This document shows, one piece after another, positions 50,089 through 58,807 of a stretch of DNA of 64,000 bases. A program made the translations under genes and the position numbers. Source of the DNA: JAYZQT01 sp964412235 (GTDB lineage: Bacteria > Pseudomonadota > Alphaproteobacteria > MPNO01 > UBA830); the NCBI GenBank assembly GCA_964412235.1, contig CAYPNT010000004.1, forward strand, positions 11,087 to 75,086. Reading direction: 5' to 3'. The notes beneath the pieces were generated by a model. That model saw nothing but the letters and a program-made list of their open reading frames with translations. It was not told the origin of the DNA and ran no database searches. How positions within the stretch are numbered: position 1 is the stretch's first letter; every line of letters starts with the position of its first letter.

Positions 50089-50511
50089 ATGGCGCATGGC
50101 GCCCAAGACTTTCATGAACAACCATTGCTCGCCGGCGATGCGGTTCGAAGGAGATCCGATGGAACGGTACGACTGGTTGGTGGGGAATGCCAGGCTTGCA
50201 AGGAAAAAACGTTTCCCTTGGTGTTTGTTTGTCCTGAGTGTATGTCCGAAGATATTGCGGGAATTGAGTTACCCGATGTGGGTGAATTGTATACTTGGTC
50301 TGTTGTCCATGTCGCTCCCAAAGGTTGGACAGTACCCTATATTGCGGGGTACGTTGACCTTCGAGACAGCGTTCGCGTTTTCTCTCACATCGTTGGTGCT
50401 AAACCGAGCGAACTAAAAATGGATATGTTAGTGGAGCTGACAACTGCAATTTTGGGAAAGGACGACAATGGTCCGATCGAAAGTTATGCTTTCACACCAG
50501 TCAGGCGATAG
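50089..50511 (+). CDS. DUF35 OB-fold zinc-ribbon protein (thiolase partner)
   Basis: A 140-residue protein with a rubredoxin-like zinc ribbon, C-Q-A-C and C-P-E-C separated by 10 residues, then an OB fold with G-E-L-Y-T-W-S-V-V-H. DUF35 proteins bind SCP2-type thiolases and can complete their active sites. The gene lies 9 bases before the thiolase. ATG 50089 has GGGAG upstream; a longer reading from 50065 is less likely. Confidence 0.87.
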   Translation: MAHGAQDFHEQPLLAGDAVRRRSDGTVRLVGGECQACKEKTFPLVFVCPECMSEDIAGIELPDVGELYTWSVVHVAPKGWTVPYIAGYVDLRDSVRVFSHIVGAKPSELKMDMLVELTTAILGKDDNGPIESYAFTPVRR

Positions 50512-50520
50512 GAGGCAATT

Positions 50521-51665
50521 ATGCGTCCTGTAACAGTGCTCGGAGTTGGGATGGTTCCCTTCGCTAAATATCGCGACAAAACTTTGGCAGAGATTGGGTG
50601 GCCGGCAGTTAAAGCAGCAATCGAAGACGCGGGTGTATCAAAAAAGGATATAGAGGCTGCCTACTGCGGCTCTGCCCTTGGCGGTATGATGTCTGGTCAG
50701 AGAGTGCTCAAGCAGCTTGGAATTACGGGGCTTCCTATCACGAATGTTGAGAATGCGTGTTCTTCTTCCTCATCGGCATTTCGGCAAGCGTATATATCAG
50801 TTTCTGCTGGTGTTTACGACATCGTTTTGGTTCTTGGGGTAGAGAAATTGACGAAATTTGGTGGTGGTACTTTGCCGCTCGAGAAAGAGGACTTTGAAGT
50901 TACTCATGGTCTTGTCATGCCTGCCCTATACGGGATGCGAGCAAAACGGTATATGCATGATTATGGCCTTACCAGAGAGCAGTTGGCCGGTGTCGCAGTT
51001 AAGGCCCATAAACATGGTGCTATAAACGAAGACGCGCAGTACCGAAATGAGGTCACTTTGGAAGAGGTAATGAATGCCCGGGAGATTGCCGATCCGTTTA
51101 CGTTACTGCATTGTTGCCCTTCGGGGGACGGCGCGTCTGCCGTGGTTATTGCGTCGGCTGACAAGGCGCGTCAATATACAACGAAACCAGTAACAGTTGC
51201 CTGCTCAGAGGTAAATTCAGGAAAATATATGACAGGATTTCGAGATATGACGACCCCTGAAATTACGGTGCGAGGGGCGAGTAAAGCTTATGNNNNNNNN
51301 NNGCGTCTATGGGTCCGGAAGACGTGGATGTTGCGGAAGTACATGACGCGTTTACGATTGCAGAATTGTTATATTATGAGGCACTTGGTTTTTGCGAGAA
51401 AGGCGACGCGGCTAAGTTACTAGAGGACGGTGAGACTTCCCTCGGCGGTCGGATACCGGTAAACCCGTCGGGCGGTCTCCTGTCCAAGGGTCACCCCATT
51501 GGAGCAACAGGCACAGCCCAAATAGTGGAAGTCGTCCGCCAGCTTCGCGGTCAGTGTGGCAATCGACAGGTTGAAGGAGCTAAAGTGGGGCTCACCCACT
51601 GCACTGGGGGTGGCATCTCAGGCTTCGACCATGGTGCTTGTTCCATTCATATGTTCTCGGTCTAA
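50521..51665 (+). CDS. SCP2-type thiolase, interrupted by an assembly gap
   Basis: Condensing or thiolytic enzyme acting on acyl-CoAs. The nucleophile is Cys in V-E-N-A-C-S-S-S-S-S; the other active-site parts are E-V-H-D-A-F-T-I-A-E, G-H-P-I-G-A-T-G and L-T-H-C-T-G-G-G. The sequence holds 10 Ns (51293-51302). The frame before (A-Y ending at 51291) and the frame after (A-S-M-G-P-E-D) differ by one, so the true gap must be 2 mod 3 bases long. I infer an intact gene. It pairs with DUF35 upstream. Confidence 0.85.
51293..51302. other. Assembly gap (10 Ns) inside the thiolase gene
   Basis: Ten N characters. Aligning thiolases of this family at R-G-A-S-K-A-Y and A-S-M-G-P-E-D suggests about two missing residues, that is, 5 true bases; the placeholder length is not real. 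Confidence 0.9.
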
Positions 51666-51666
51666 A

Positions 51667-52551
51667 ATGAAACCTCCTCCGTTTATTTACCACGACCCAA
51701 ACACCGTTGATGACGCTGTAGCGTTACTTGCGGAGAAAGATAATGCGAAACTTCTAGCAGGTGGCCAATCTCTAATGCCCATGCTTAACATGAGGTTTGT
51801 TCTCCCTGATGATATAATAGATATCAATAAGGTAGAGGAATTATCGTACATAAAAGATGAGGGTGAAGCTTTGGTCTTTGGTGGGATGGTTCGTCAACGG
51901 GATATTGAATATTCAGATCTTGTGTCTGAGCGTTGTCCACTTATGCGAGAGGCAATACTCAATGTAGGTCACCGGCAAACTAGGAACCGCGGGACCTACG
52001 GAGGGTCCTTGTCTCATCTTGACCCAAGCGCTGAATTACCCAGTGTTTCCATGGCTCATGATGCGATTATTACCGTGAAGAAGAAGGGTGGTTCACGAGA
52101 GATTGCAATGTCGGATTTTCCGGTCGCCTATATGACGCCGTCCTTTGACATGGACGAAATGGTTACAGATATACGTGTGCCCCTGTGGCCGGCAGGGCAC
52201 GGTTATGCTTTTGTAGAATTTTCGCGTCGTCACGGAGACTTCGCGATCACCTCATCTGCCGTTTTAATGGATGTCGGTCTGGGTGGAAAAATTCTGCGAG
52301 CGAGTGTCACGGTGGGCGGCGTCGGTCCGTCTCCGCTGAGGGTTCCGTCCCTCGAGGAAGCGCTAGTGGGTGAGGTCGGAACGCCCGAACTTTTTACGGA
52401 AACAGCTGAAAGGTGTCGCGAAATTGACGCGATGGAAGATGTGTACGCGCCGGCTTGGTACCGGCAACATTTGGCCGCGGTACTTACGCGGCGAGCCTTG
52501 GCAAAAGCGTATTCACGAGCTGAGAATGGAACAGAGATGACCTTACGATGA
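51667..52551 (+). CDS. FAD-binding medium subunit of a molybdenum hydroxylase
   Basis: A 294-residue CoxM/CutM-type subunit that passes electrons from the iron-sulfur subunit to an acceptor. It has the FAD motifs A-G-G-Q-S-L and T-Y-G-G-S-L-S-H-L-D-P-S-A-E-L-P. The frame is open upstream, but ATG 51667, 1 base after the thiolase stop codon, is the right start. Its stop overlaps the small subunit (ATGA), so all three subunit genes are translated together. Confidence 0.9.
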   Translation: MKPPPFIYHDPNTVDDAVALLAEKDNAKLLAGGQSLMPMLNMRFVLPDDIIDINKVEELSYIKDEGEALVFGGMVRQRDIEYSDLVSERCPLMREAILNVGHRQTRNRGTYGGSLSHLDPSAELPSVSMAHDAIITVKKKGGSREIAMSDFPVAYMTPSFDMDEMVTDIRVPLWPAGHGYAFVEFSRRHGDFAITSSAVLMDVGLGGKILRASVTVGGVGPSPLRVPSLEEALVGEVGTPELFTETAERCREIDAMEDVYAPAWYRQHLAAVLTRRALAKAYSRAENGTEMTLR

Positions 52552-53033
52552 GTGACCAAAGAACCATTTCCGTAACAATAAACGGCGAGAACTACGAGCG
52601 GACCGTGGAAACGCGGTTGACACTCGTTGATTTTATACGCCACGAAGTTTTGCTTACCGGCACACATGTTGGGTGCGAACATGGCGTGTGTGGGGCCTGC
52701 ACTATTTTGCTGAATGGCCGCACTGCCCGCTCCTGTCTGATGCTCGCTGTGCAGGCAGACGGTCAGGAAATTCTTACCGTTGAAGGTATAGCGCCAAATG
52801 ACGAGGAATTGCATCCGTTGCAACAGGCTTTCCAAGATAATCATGGGCTTCAATGTGGTTTTTGTACCCCAGGTATGTTGACGACGTTGCTTGAGTTTCT
52901 AAAAGACAATCCAGATCCAACAGAGAGAGAAGTCCGCGAGGCAATTAGTGGTAATTTGTGTCGTTGCACTGGTTATCAGGGAATAGTGGCAGCTGCGCTT
53001 GACGCAGCAAAGAGGCTGCAGGCCGAGGTATAG
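52548..53033 (+). CDS. [2Fe-2S] small subunit of a molybdenum hydroxylase
   Basis: A 161-residue CoxS/XdhC-type ferredoxin subunit with two [2Fe-2S] clusters: C-E-H-G-V-C-G-A-C with a later R-S-C for the plant-type cluster, and C-G-F-C-T-P-G-M-L with C-R-C-T-G-Y for the second. Length and motif spacing are canonical. It overlaps the medium subunit by 4 bases and is followed by the large subunit. Confidence 0.92.
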   Translation: MSDQRTISVTINGENYERTVETRLTLVDFIRHEVLLTGTHVGCEHGVCGACTILLNGRTARSCLMLAVQADGQEILTVEGIAPNDEELHPLQQAFQDNHGLQCGFCTPGMLTTLLEFLKDNPDPTEREVREAISGNLCRCTGYQGIVAAALDAAKRLQAEV

Positions 53034-53037
53034 CGCA

Positions 53038-55374
53038 GTGGGCGCGAAAATGTTTGGTGCCCGCGTTAAACGACTCGAAGATCCGAGTCTTTTGACCGGC
53101 GACGGCAGCTATACAGACGATTTTCATTTACCGGATACGCTTGAGGCAGCGTTCGTCCGGAGCCCACATAGTCACGCAAAAATAAATAAAATTAATACGA
53201 CAAAGGCTGAGGCCTGTCGGGGTGTTGTAAAAATATACACGGCGGCGGATCTATCAGTAACCCTGCGCGAAACCACGGTACCGTTTCAGGTGCCAAATCC
53301 CTCCATCACGCAGCCCTTTCAGCAGAGACTTCTCGAAGATCGTGAAGTGTGTTTTACAGGGGAGCCTATTGTGCTCGTCATCGCCGATACACGGTATGCT
53401 GCTGAAGACGCCGCGACGATGGTGGAGATTGACTACGACATTCTTCCGGGTGCAGCGGATTGTAAGGCTGCGCTCGACGGCCATGCTCCGCTGTGTCACG
53501 CCGGTTCCACGAACAATGAGGGTGCTAAGTTTACGGTTGGCTATGGGGACGTCAATGCCGCATTTTCGGATGCCTACGTTACGCACCGGGAAGAATTTTG
53601 GATTCATCGTGGTGGTGGATTTGCCATCGAAAATAGGGCGGTTCTTGCTGAATATGACGAGCTTGATGACCTCATCACCATCTGGTCGGCTACACAATCA
53701 CCATTTCTCGTAAAGCAGAACGTCGTCGATATGTTGGGATGGGAGTCTGACCAGGTTCGGGTGATAGCACCTGACGTGGGCGGAGGCTTTGGTCCCAAGA
53801 CAATTTATTACGTCGAAGAAGCTTTGATACCAATTGTCGCGAAAGAGTTAGGCAGACCTGTAAAGTGGGTAGAAGATCGACGTGAAAACTTTCTCGCGAC
53901 CAATATGGAACGCGACCAGTATTGGGATATGGAGATTGCTGTAGATGCCGAAGGTATTTTGCAAGGTGTCCGTGGAAAGATGATCCATGATACAGGGGCC
54001 TATATGCCCTGGGGAATTATTTCACCGTATATTTCGGCCACTACATTGCCAGGGCCTTATATTCTGCCGACCTACGAATTAGAAACACGTGTTGCTTTGA
54101 CGAATAAAGTTGCGGTTACCCCAGTAAGAGGTGCTGGTCGGCCACAAGCCGTATTTTGTATGGAACGGCTTATGGACCGTGTAGCGGACAAACTCGGGAT
54201 CGATCGCGCCGAAATCCGTGACCGGAATCTTATACCTGCGTCGGAGATGCCCTACGCTTTAGGACTTATCTTTCGGGATGGTAAGCCTATGAAATATGAT
54301 TCGGGAGATTACCCGAAGTGTCAGTCAGAAGCCCTCCGATTAGGTGATTATAAGGGTTTCCGTAGCCGCCAATTAGCGGCGCGGGAGGAGGGGCGATATT
54401 TGGGAATAGGTGTTGCGAATTATGTTGAGGGTACGGGCCTTGGGCCATTTGAGGGTGCAACGGTAAGAGTTCAACCATCGGGGCGGATCTGTGTATATAC
54501 CGGTGGTGGTGACTCCGGTCAGGGGCATTGGACAACGTTAGCACAGGTTTGTGCTGATAAATTTGGCGTTGGCATTGAAGAGATCGATGTCCAGAAAGGC
54601 GATACTGGTAAAATTTCCTCAGGTGTTGGAACTTTTGCGAGCCGCATTGCCGTCAATGCCGGGTCGTCCGTTCATTTGGCCTCTAACGAGGTGCGCGATA
54701 AGGCAATTAAGGTTGCTTCCCATATGCTTGAAGCCGCCGAGGAAGATATGGCAATTGAAGATGGGTTGGTTGTTGTTAAGGGTTCTGATCTTTCGGTTAC
54801 ACTTGCAGAGGTGGCGCGGGCCGTGCAGGGTATGCCCGGCTTTTCGTTGCCGGGAGGCGTGGAACCGGGTCTGGAAGCGACGCATTATTTTTCACCAAGC
54901 CAATCTTCCTATTGCAACGGTACCGCTGTGGTGGAGGTCGAGGTTGATCCCCATACTGGTCACGTAGAGATCGTAAATTATTGTATGGCTCATGACTCGG
55001 GAACCCTCATCAATCCTTTTGTTGTTGACGGTCAGGTACAAGGCGCCGTTGCCCAGGGTGTCGGTAATGCGTTGTTAGAATGGATGGTTTATGACGACAA
55101 TGCGAACCCGCTTTCCGTCACATTGGCTGAGTATCTTCTGCCGTCGGCACCTGAAACCCCCAACGTGGATGTAACCCATGTTGAATCGCCGACGCCAATT
55201 AACCCACTAGGGGTAAAAGGTGCGGGTGAGGGGGGAACCATACCAGCGGCTGCCGCTATAATTGCAGCAATAGAGAATGCTTTAGAGCCTTGGGCAGTAA
55301 CTATTAGCGTTGCGCCCGTTACACCCTCTCAAATTGTTGAAAAAATTCACGGGGCATCTGTTAGAGCGGGATAA
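53038..55374 (+). CDS. Molybdopterin large subunit of a molybdenum hydroxylase
   Basis: A 778-residue xanthine-dehydrogenase-family catalytic subunit. Landmarks are G-A-R-V-K-R-L-E-D-P-x-L-L-T-G, G-G-G-F-G-P-K, V-R-G-A-G-R-P-Q-A, and G-V-K-G-A-G-E-G-G with the catalytic Glu near the end. The loop that in true CO dehydrogenase carries the Cu-bound cysteine (A-Y-R-C-S-F-R) is R-G-A-G-R here, so it is a form-II-like enzyme, probably hydroxylating an aromatic, heteroaromatic or aldehyde substrate. GTG 53038 is the chosen start, since the V-G-A-K-M-F-G-A-R-V run matches the family N-terminus; ATG 53050 is possible. The 3' end overlaps the convergent dioxygenase gene by 14 bases. Confidence 0.9.
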   Translation: MGAKMFGARVKRLEDPSLLTGDGSYTDDFHLPDTLEAAFVRSPHSHAKINKINTTKAEACRGVVKIYTAADLSVTLRETTVPFQVPNPSITQPFQQRLLEDREVCFTGEPIVLVIADTRYAAEDAATMVEIDYDILPGAADCKAALDGHAPLCHAGSTNNEGAKFTVGYGDVNAAFSDAYVTHREEFWIHRGGGFAIENRAVLAEYDELDDLITIWSATQSPFLVKQNVVDMLGWESDQVRVIAPDVGGGFGPKTIYYVEEALIPIVAKELGRPVKWVEDRRENFLATNMERDQYWDMEIAVDAEGILQGVRGKMIHDTGAYMPWGIISPYISATTLPGPYILPTYELETRVALTNKVAVTPVRGAGRPQAVFCMERLMDRVADKLGIDRAEIRDRNLIPASEMPYALGLIFRDGKPMKYDSGDYPKCQSEALRLGDYKGFRSRQLAAREEGRYLGIGVANYVEGTGLGPFEGATVRVQPSGRICVYTGGGDSGQGHWTTLAQVCADKFGVGIEEIDVQKGDTGKISSGVGTFASRIAVNAGSSVHLASNEVRDKAIKVASHMLEAAEEDMAIEDGLVVVKGSDLSVTLAEVARAVQGMPGFSLPGGVEPGLEATHYFSPSQSSYCNGTAVVEVEVDPHTGHVEIVNYCMAHDSGTLINPFVVDGQVQGAVAQGVGNALLEWMVYDDNANPLSVTLAEYLLPSAPETPNVDVTHVESPTPINPLGVKGAGEGGTIPAAAAIIAAIENALEPWAVTISVAPVTPSQIVEKIHGASVRAG

Positions 55375-55861
55375 TGATCATTGTATCAATCCGCTCTGAA
55401 TCACAAACGACGAGCCGTTCCTTAAATAGAAGATCTTTGTCCATTTCTACCAGGTTGTCGAGATATTTGCCGGTGCAAAAGACCTCGGGACTACCCGTTT
55501 CCATAATACGATAAACAACAAAACTAGTCTGGACCGAAGCTTCCCCATCAGATTGGTTAATCACCAATGGGGGGTCAACGAGGTGACGATACGTGTGGGG
55601 TTCGTATACATTAGCAATCCGCAGCGCGGAGACGCGGTCCTCCATCATCGCGCGGTTTTCGCAGAACATTAAACCTGCCTGCATGCCATTTGAATGGTTC
55701 CAACGCGTAGTAATACGGTATGTCCCATCTTTTACGAAAAAGCCGGGCCAACGTTCGAATTCTCCATCATCAATGACGTGGCAATAACGCCGGTTCAGCC
55801 CATCAATGAGAGCGTTTAGGGGCAGGTTTTCATGTGTGGTTCGAGAGTGTTTATTAGGCAA
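55361..55861 (-). CDS. Aromatic-ring-hydroxylating dioxygenase, small (beta) subunit
   Basis: A 166-residue NTF2-like protein of the ring-hydroxylating dioxygenase beta type: N-R-R-Y-C-H-V-I-D-D-G-E-F-E-R-W-P-G-F-F near the N-terminus, Y-R-I-T-T-R-W-N-H, and a central R-I-A-N-V-Y-E-P-H-T-Y-R-H. It is non-catalytic and stabilises the alpha3beta3 hexamer. It starts at TTG 55861, three bases after the stop of the alpha subunit, so the two form an operon. No ferredoxin or reductase gene is adjacent. Confidence 0.87.
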   Translation of the reverse strand: MPNKHSRTTHENLPLNALIDGLNRRYCHVIDDGEFERWPGFFVKDGTYRITTRWNHSNGMQAGLMFCENRAMMEDRVSALRIANVYEPHTYRHLVDPPLVINQSDGEASVQTSFVVYRIMETGSPEVFCTGKYLDNLVEMDKDLLFKERLVVCDSERIDTMIIIPL

Positions 55862-55864
55862 TTT

Positions 55865-57094
55865 TTAGTTCCGCATAAAACCGGACCATCCCTGCCAGAA
55901 CCCTCTCACCGAAAGTTCGCTGCAACGGCTATCCGAAAATCGCTCCGTGTCTCGGCCGCCCATGGCTAGGATGGATTCCTCGTGATCCGCTCCCGCAACG
56001 CCACGGCGGACCCAACCAACAACACCACCATCCTCCAATGCAACATATCCGCCGGGGCCTATAAGGTTTGACTGGCGCAATCGTATTGCTCTCTGTTCCG
56101 GAGTATCTTCGACAGCGCCCAAAATCCACCATGTCAGGTCACTCTTTTTGGGTCCTTTTGGTACGATTAGACGGACAGTAATGACATTCGAAACCTGCTG
56201 GACCGAAAAATTCGGAAAAATACTTTGAATTGCTAGAGTCGTGCCGCATTCGTATTCGGGCCAGCCTTGAAGAAGCTCGGGTGCTTTTAGCGCATAGCCA
56301 TCTTTTACCGCCCGCAAATCCTTTGCGTTGTATTGGCTTTCAGACCGATCGCTGGATTGTATTGAGTACGTTAAGTGATGAAGGCCGCCTTCGCTCAGTT
56401 CAATCCCACCCCTCATCGATAACCGGTTTAGTCGAAAGGTTGGAAAAAAAGAATGGAGGAGCGTCGCGTGATATGTATCTCGAACATTCTCCATATACAG
56501 TTTCCAGTTACCATCCAGAACATGCTGAAACCGACCAATAATTTCCATTTTTCTTCCAAGGACCCGGTCCATATTGGTTCGCATCTCTGGACCCAGGTAC
56601 TGATGCAGAGGGATGGATTTTTCCGAAAATGTGCCGAAGATTAATCCCGCGTAGGTTTCTACTCGGAGCCTTTTTAGGCCGTGACGTTCTCGGGCAAAAT
56701 CTGGAGCGATTCCTCCTTTGCCTTGTATACCTTTTTCGAATGCGATTGAGGCCAGTTTGCCGTCTAGGTCGAAAGTCCAGTTGTGGTAGACACAGGTTAA
56801 TCTCTCGGCATTGCCTCTTTCTTGCAGGCAGACGAGGTTCCCCCGATGGGCACACCGATTTATGAGGGCATTGAACCCGCTTTCGCGGTTGCGAATAACT
56901 ATGACTGGGACTTCACCCACGTACATTGTTTTGTAATCGCCTACGCCAGGGAGTTCGGATTCGAGACCCAGGAAGTTCCAGGTTGCACCCCGGAATATAG
57001 AGTGTTGTTCCTGTGTATGGATCTCTTCGTCGGAGTAAAAGGAGTAAGGTATTCGGCTGAAATCCTCTGGCACCCACTCTTTTATGGTTGGCAT
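55865..57094 (-). CDS. Aromatic-ring-hydroxylating dioxygenase, large (alpha) subunit, NagG/AndAc-like
   Basis: A 409-residue Rieske oxygenase. The cluster motif is C-A-H-R-G with C-V-Y-H-N-W downstream; the mononuclear iron histidines lie in R-D-T-Y-H-A-T-L-L-H. N-terminal features (W-V-P-E-D-F-S-R-I-P-Y, then F-R-G-A-T-W-N-F-L-G-L) match salicylate 5-hydroxylase NagG and anthranilate dioxygenase AndAc more closely than benzoate or naphthalene enzymes. An ortho-substituted benzoate is therefore a plausible substrate (inference). It needs an external ferredoxin and reductase, which this window lacks. The beta subunit follows. Confidence 0.88.
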   Translation of the reverse strand: MPTIKEWVPEDFSRIPYSFYSDEEIHTQEQHSIFRGATWNFLGLESELPGVGDYKTMYVGEVPVIVIRNRESGFNALINRCAHRGNLVCLQERGNAERLTCVYHNWTFDLDGKLASIAFEKGIQGKGGIAPDFARERHGLKRLRVETYAGLIFGTFSEKSIPLHQYLGPEMRTNMDRVLGRKMEIIGRFQHVLDGNWKLYMENVRDTYHATLLHSFFPTFRLNRLSMRGGIELSEGGLHHLTYSIQSSDRSESQYNAKDLRAVKDGYALKAPELLQGWPEYECGTTLAIQSIFPNFSVQQVSNVITVRLIVPKGPKKSDLTWWILGAVEDTPEQRAIRLRQSNLIGPGGYVALEDGGVVGWVRRGVAGADHEESILAMGGRDTERFSDSRCSELSVRGFWQGWSGFMRN

Positions 57095-57123
57095 GAGTGT
57101 GTTCCTAGAAAACCAGTTAGGGG

Positions 57124-57945
57124 CTAAGAGTAGTACGGATTAGCGCCTGCACTGTGGTCAGTGACGTCAACAACCTGGGCAATCGTCGGAACCAGTTTTT
57201 TAATTTCAAGCTCAACACCTTGGCGAAGGGTGGCGGATGATGCAGAACACCCCTGGCAACCGCCCTCCAAACGAACGAATGCGGTATTATCTTTCACATC
57301 AATTAATGAAATATGACCTCCGTGACCCGCCACTTGAGGGTTAATCTGGGAATCTAAAAGTTCAAGAATTGCCTTGCCTTCGTCAGTTTGCAAGCCTGGC
57401 CGATCTTCTAAATCAATCGCGTCTCGAACGTCCTCTACCTCCGGTACATAATGTTGGAGCATGTTCTGGATTGGCTGCATAAGGCCGTACGCCGAACCTT
57501 CAAAACGTATATAGGCAATGCCGTCCTTAAACGCTTTGAAAGAAACATCACCTCCACCATCTTTTGCGGCAGGGCGAATTCTTGTATTCACTATTTCCTG
57601 TATTTCGAGTGCCGGACCGGACAGCTCTTCGGTTTGATCGGGACTGACCTCGCTGGGTTGTTCCGTGTCGTTAATGACCGGTAATCCAGCCATAAAATGC
57701 TCCATAATCGACGCAAGGATCTGGGGTCGTAGGGTATGCCATTCCGCGTCATCGGTTTTGGTGACCTGGATATCCTCGGTACCAAATGTAACCCGCGTAA
57801 TGTTTTCCAAATCAAATATTTTGTCCGCCAGAGGTGAACGCCCAGCGTCGGCTTTAGTCAATTGGGTCGTAACGGGTGATACTTCAACGCCTGGAAGGAA
57901 ACGAAGAGTGTTTATTTCTTGAGTGTCTTCTGTTTGGATGAACAT
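57124..57945 (-). CDS. Three-domain Nfu-type iron-sulfur protein with one degenerate NifU domain
   Basis: The 273-residue protein has an Nfu N-terminal domain (about residues 1-90: L-R-F-L-P-G-V-E-V), then a NifU-like domain (about 110-185: R-I-R-P-A-A-K-D-G-G-G-D-V) and a second one (about 200-265). The second keeps G-C-Q-G-C-S-A-S-S-A-T-L, whose Cys pair holds a 4Fe-4S cluster; the first has G-S-A-Y-G-L-M-Q-P at the same spot and lacks both cysteines. Ordinary alphaproteobacterial Nfu is about 185 residues with one NifU domain. It may mature iron-sulfur proteins such as the adjacent Rieske and molybdenum enzymes. Confidence 0.85.
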   Translation of the reverse strand: MFIQTEDTQEINTLRFLPGVEVSPVTTQLTKADAGRSPLADKIFDLENITRVTFGTEDIQVTKTDDAEWHTLRPQILASIMEHFMAGLPVINDTEQPSEVSPDQTEELSGPALEIQEIVNTRIRPAAKDGGGDVSFKAFKDGIAYIRFEGSAYGLMQPIQNMLQHYVPEVEDVRDAIDLEDRPGLQTDEGKAILELLDSQINPQVAGHGGHISLIDVKDNTAFVRLEGGCQGCSASSATLRQGVELEIKKLVPTIAQVVDVTDHSAGANPYYS

Positions 57946-58015
57946 GCCTTTACCTACAATCAGGTTGTCAATTTACCTCTAAGATAGACTTTATACACAA
58001 AAAACACAGAAAAGT

Positions 58016-58744
58016 TTATTTTTCTGGATTCTCGAACGTGTTTGCAACATCGATCAGTATGACCCTCGAGGGTGTGTCCTCGACTACGGTATGAATTTCC
58101 GCTTCCTCACAAATCTCTGCTCCGCCTTGTGCGGGTAGTTTTACATTATTTATTACGAGCGGTCCGTCGACAGCGAGTATGTAGGCGCTTCGACCCGGCA
58201 AGAGCTTGTATATTGAAGTGTATCCAGGTTCCAATCGTGTCCCCATGACAGCAACATTTTGGTTAATCGTTCTTAATCCTACGATATGAGGTGCCCCAGA
58301 CGCATACACCGTGAAATTCCCTTGATCATTAAGTGGAGGCGCAATTAGATCAGCATAACTGGGCTTCAGATTTAGCTTTCCCGCATAGAACCACATTTGA
58401 TAAACACGGGTATATTCGTTGGATGCGTTGATCTCGCTATGTCGGACGCCGGCACCGGTTGTCATGACTTGCACATCACCCTCGTTAAGCAATCCCTTTG
58501 CGCCAGTCGTGTCCTCGTGGGAAAGCTCGCCCGATACGACAAACGTGATAATTTCAAAATTTTTGTGTGCGTGCATCGGAAAGCCCGATTGGGGGCTGAT
58601 CCGAGTATCTGCGAGTACCCGCAAAGCTCCAAGGCCGTACGATGCCGTCCCGTGATTTTCAATTGTGCCGCGAAAGTGGTCTCGGATACTAATATTGGCA
58701 GTATCGGAACCACTGAGCGTTTCATAGGGAACAACACGAATCAT
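58016..58744 (-). CDS. Pirin family protein (YhhW-like)
   Basis: A 242-residue bicupin. The metal ligands are visible in P-M-H-A-H-K-N-F-E-I-I and S-H-E-D with the later G-V-R-H-S-E, as in E. coli YhhW, which has quercetin 2,3-dioxygenase activity. The length is typical. Function in the cell is unclear; redox sensing or flavonoid degradation have been suggested for the family. It lies 70 bases before the Nfu gene on the same strand. Confidence 0.88.
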   Translation of the reverse strand: MIRVVPYETLSGSDTANISIRDHFRGTIENHGTASYGLGALRVLADTRISPQSGFPMHAHKNFEIITFVVSGELSHEDTTGAKGLLNEGDVQVMTTGAGVRHSEINASNEYTRVYQMWFYAGKLNLKPSYADLIAPPLNDQGNFTVYASGAPHIVGLRTINQNVAVMGTRLEPGYTSIYKLLPGRSAYILAVDGPLVINNVKLPAQGGAEICEEAEIHTVVEDTPSRVILIDVANTFENPEK

Positions 58745-58807
58745 TTGTTGGTCAAAATGCAGCCAAAGTATAAAACATCATCTTGAATAATAATGGGATA
58801 AATCATT

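Noticed and set aside
50521..51665. Frameshifted thiolase pseudogene
   Set aside because: The frame change occurs exactly at the 10 Ns and all catalytic motifs are present, so an assembly gap explains it.
51667..55374. Aerobic CO dehydrogenase (coxMSL)
   Set aside because: The active-site loop lacks the cysteine of the true enzyme. I describe it as a molybdenum hydroxylase of unknown substrate.
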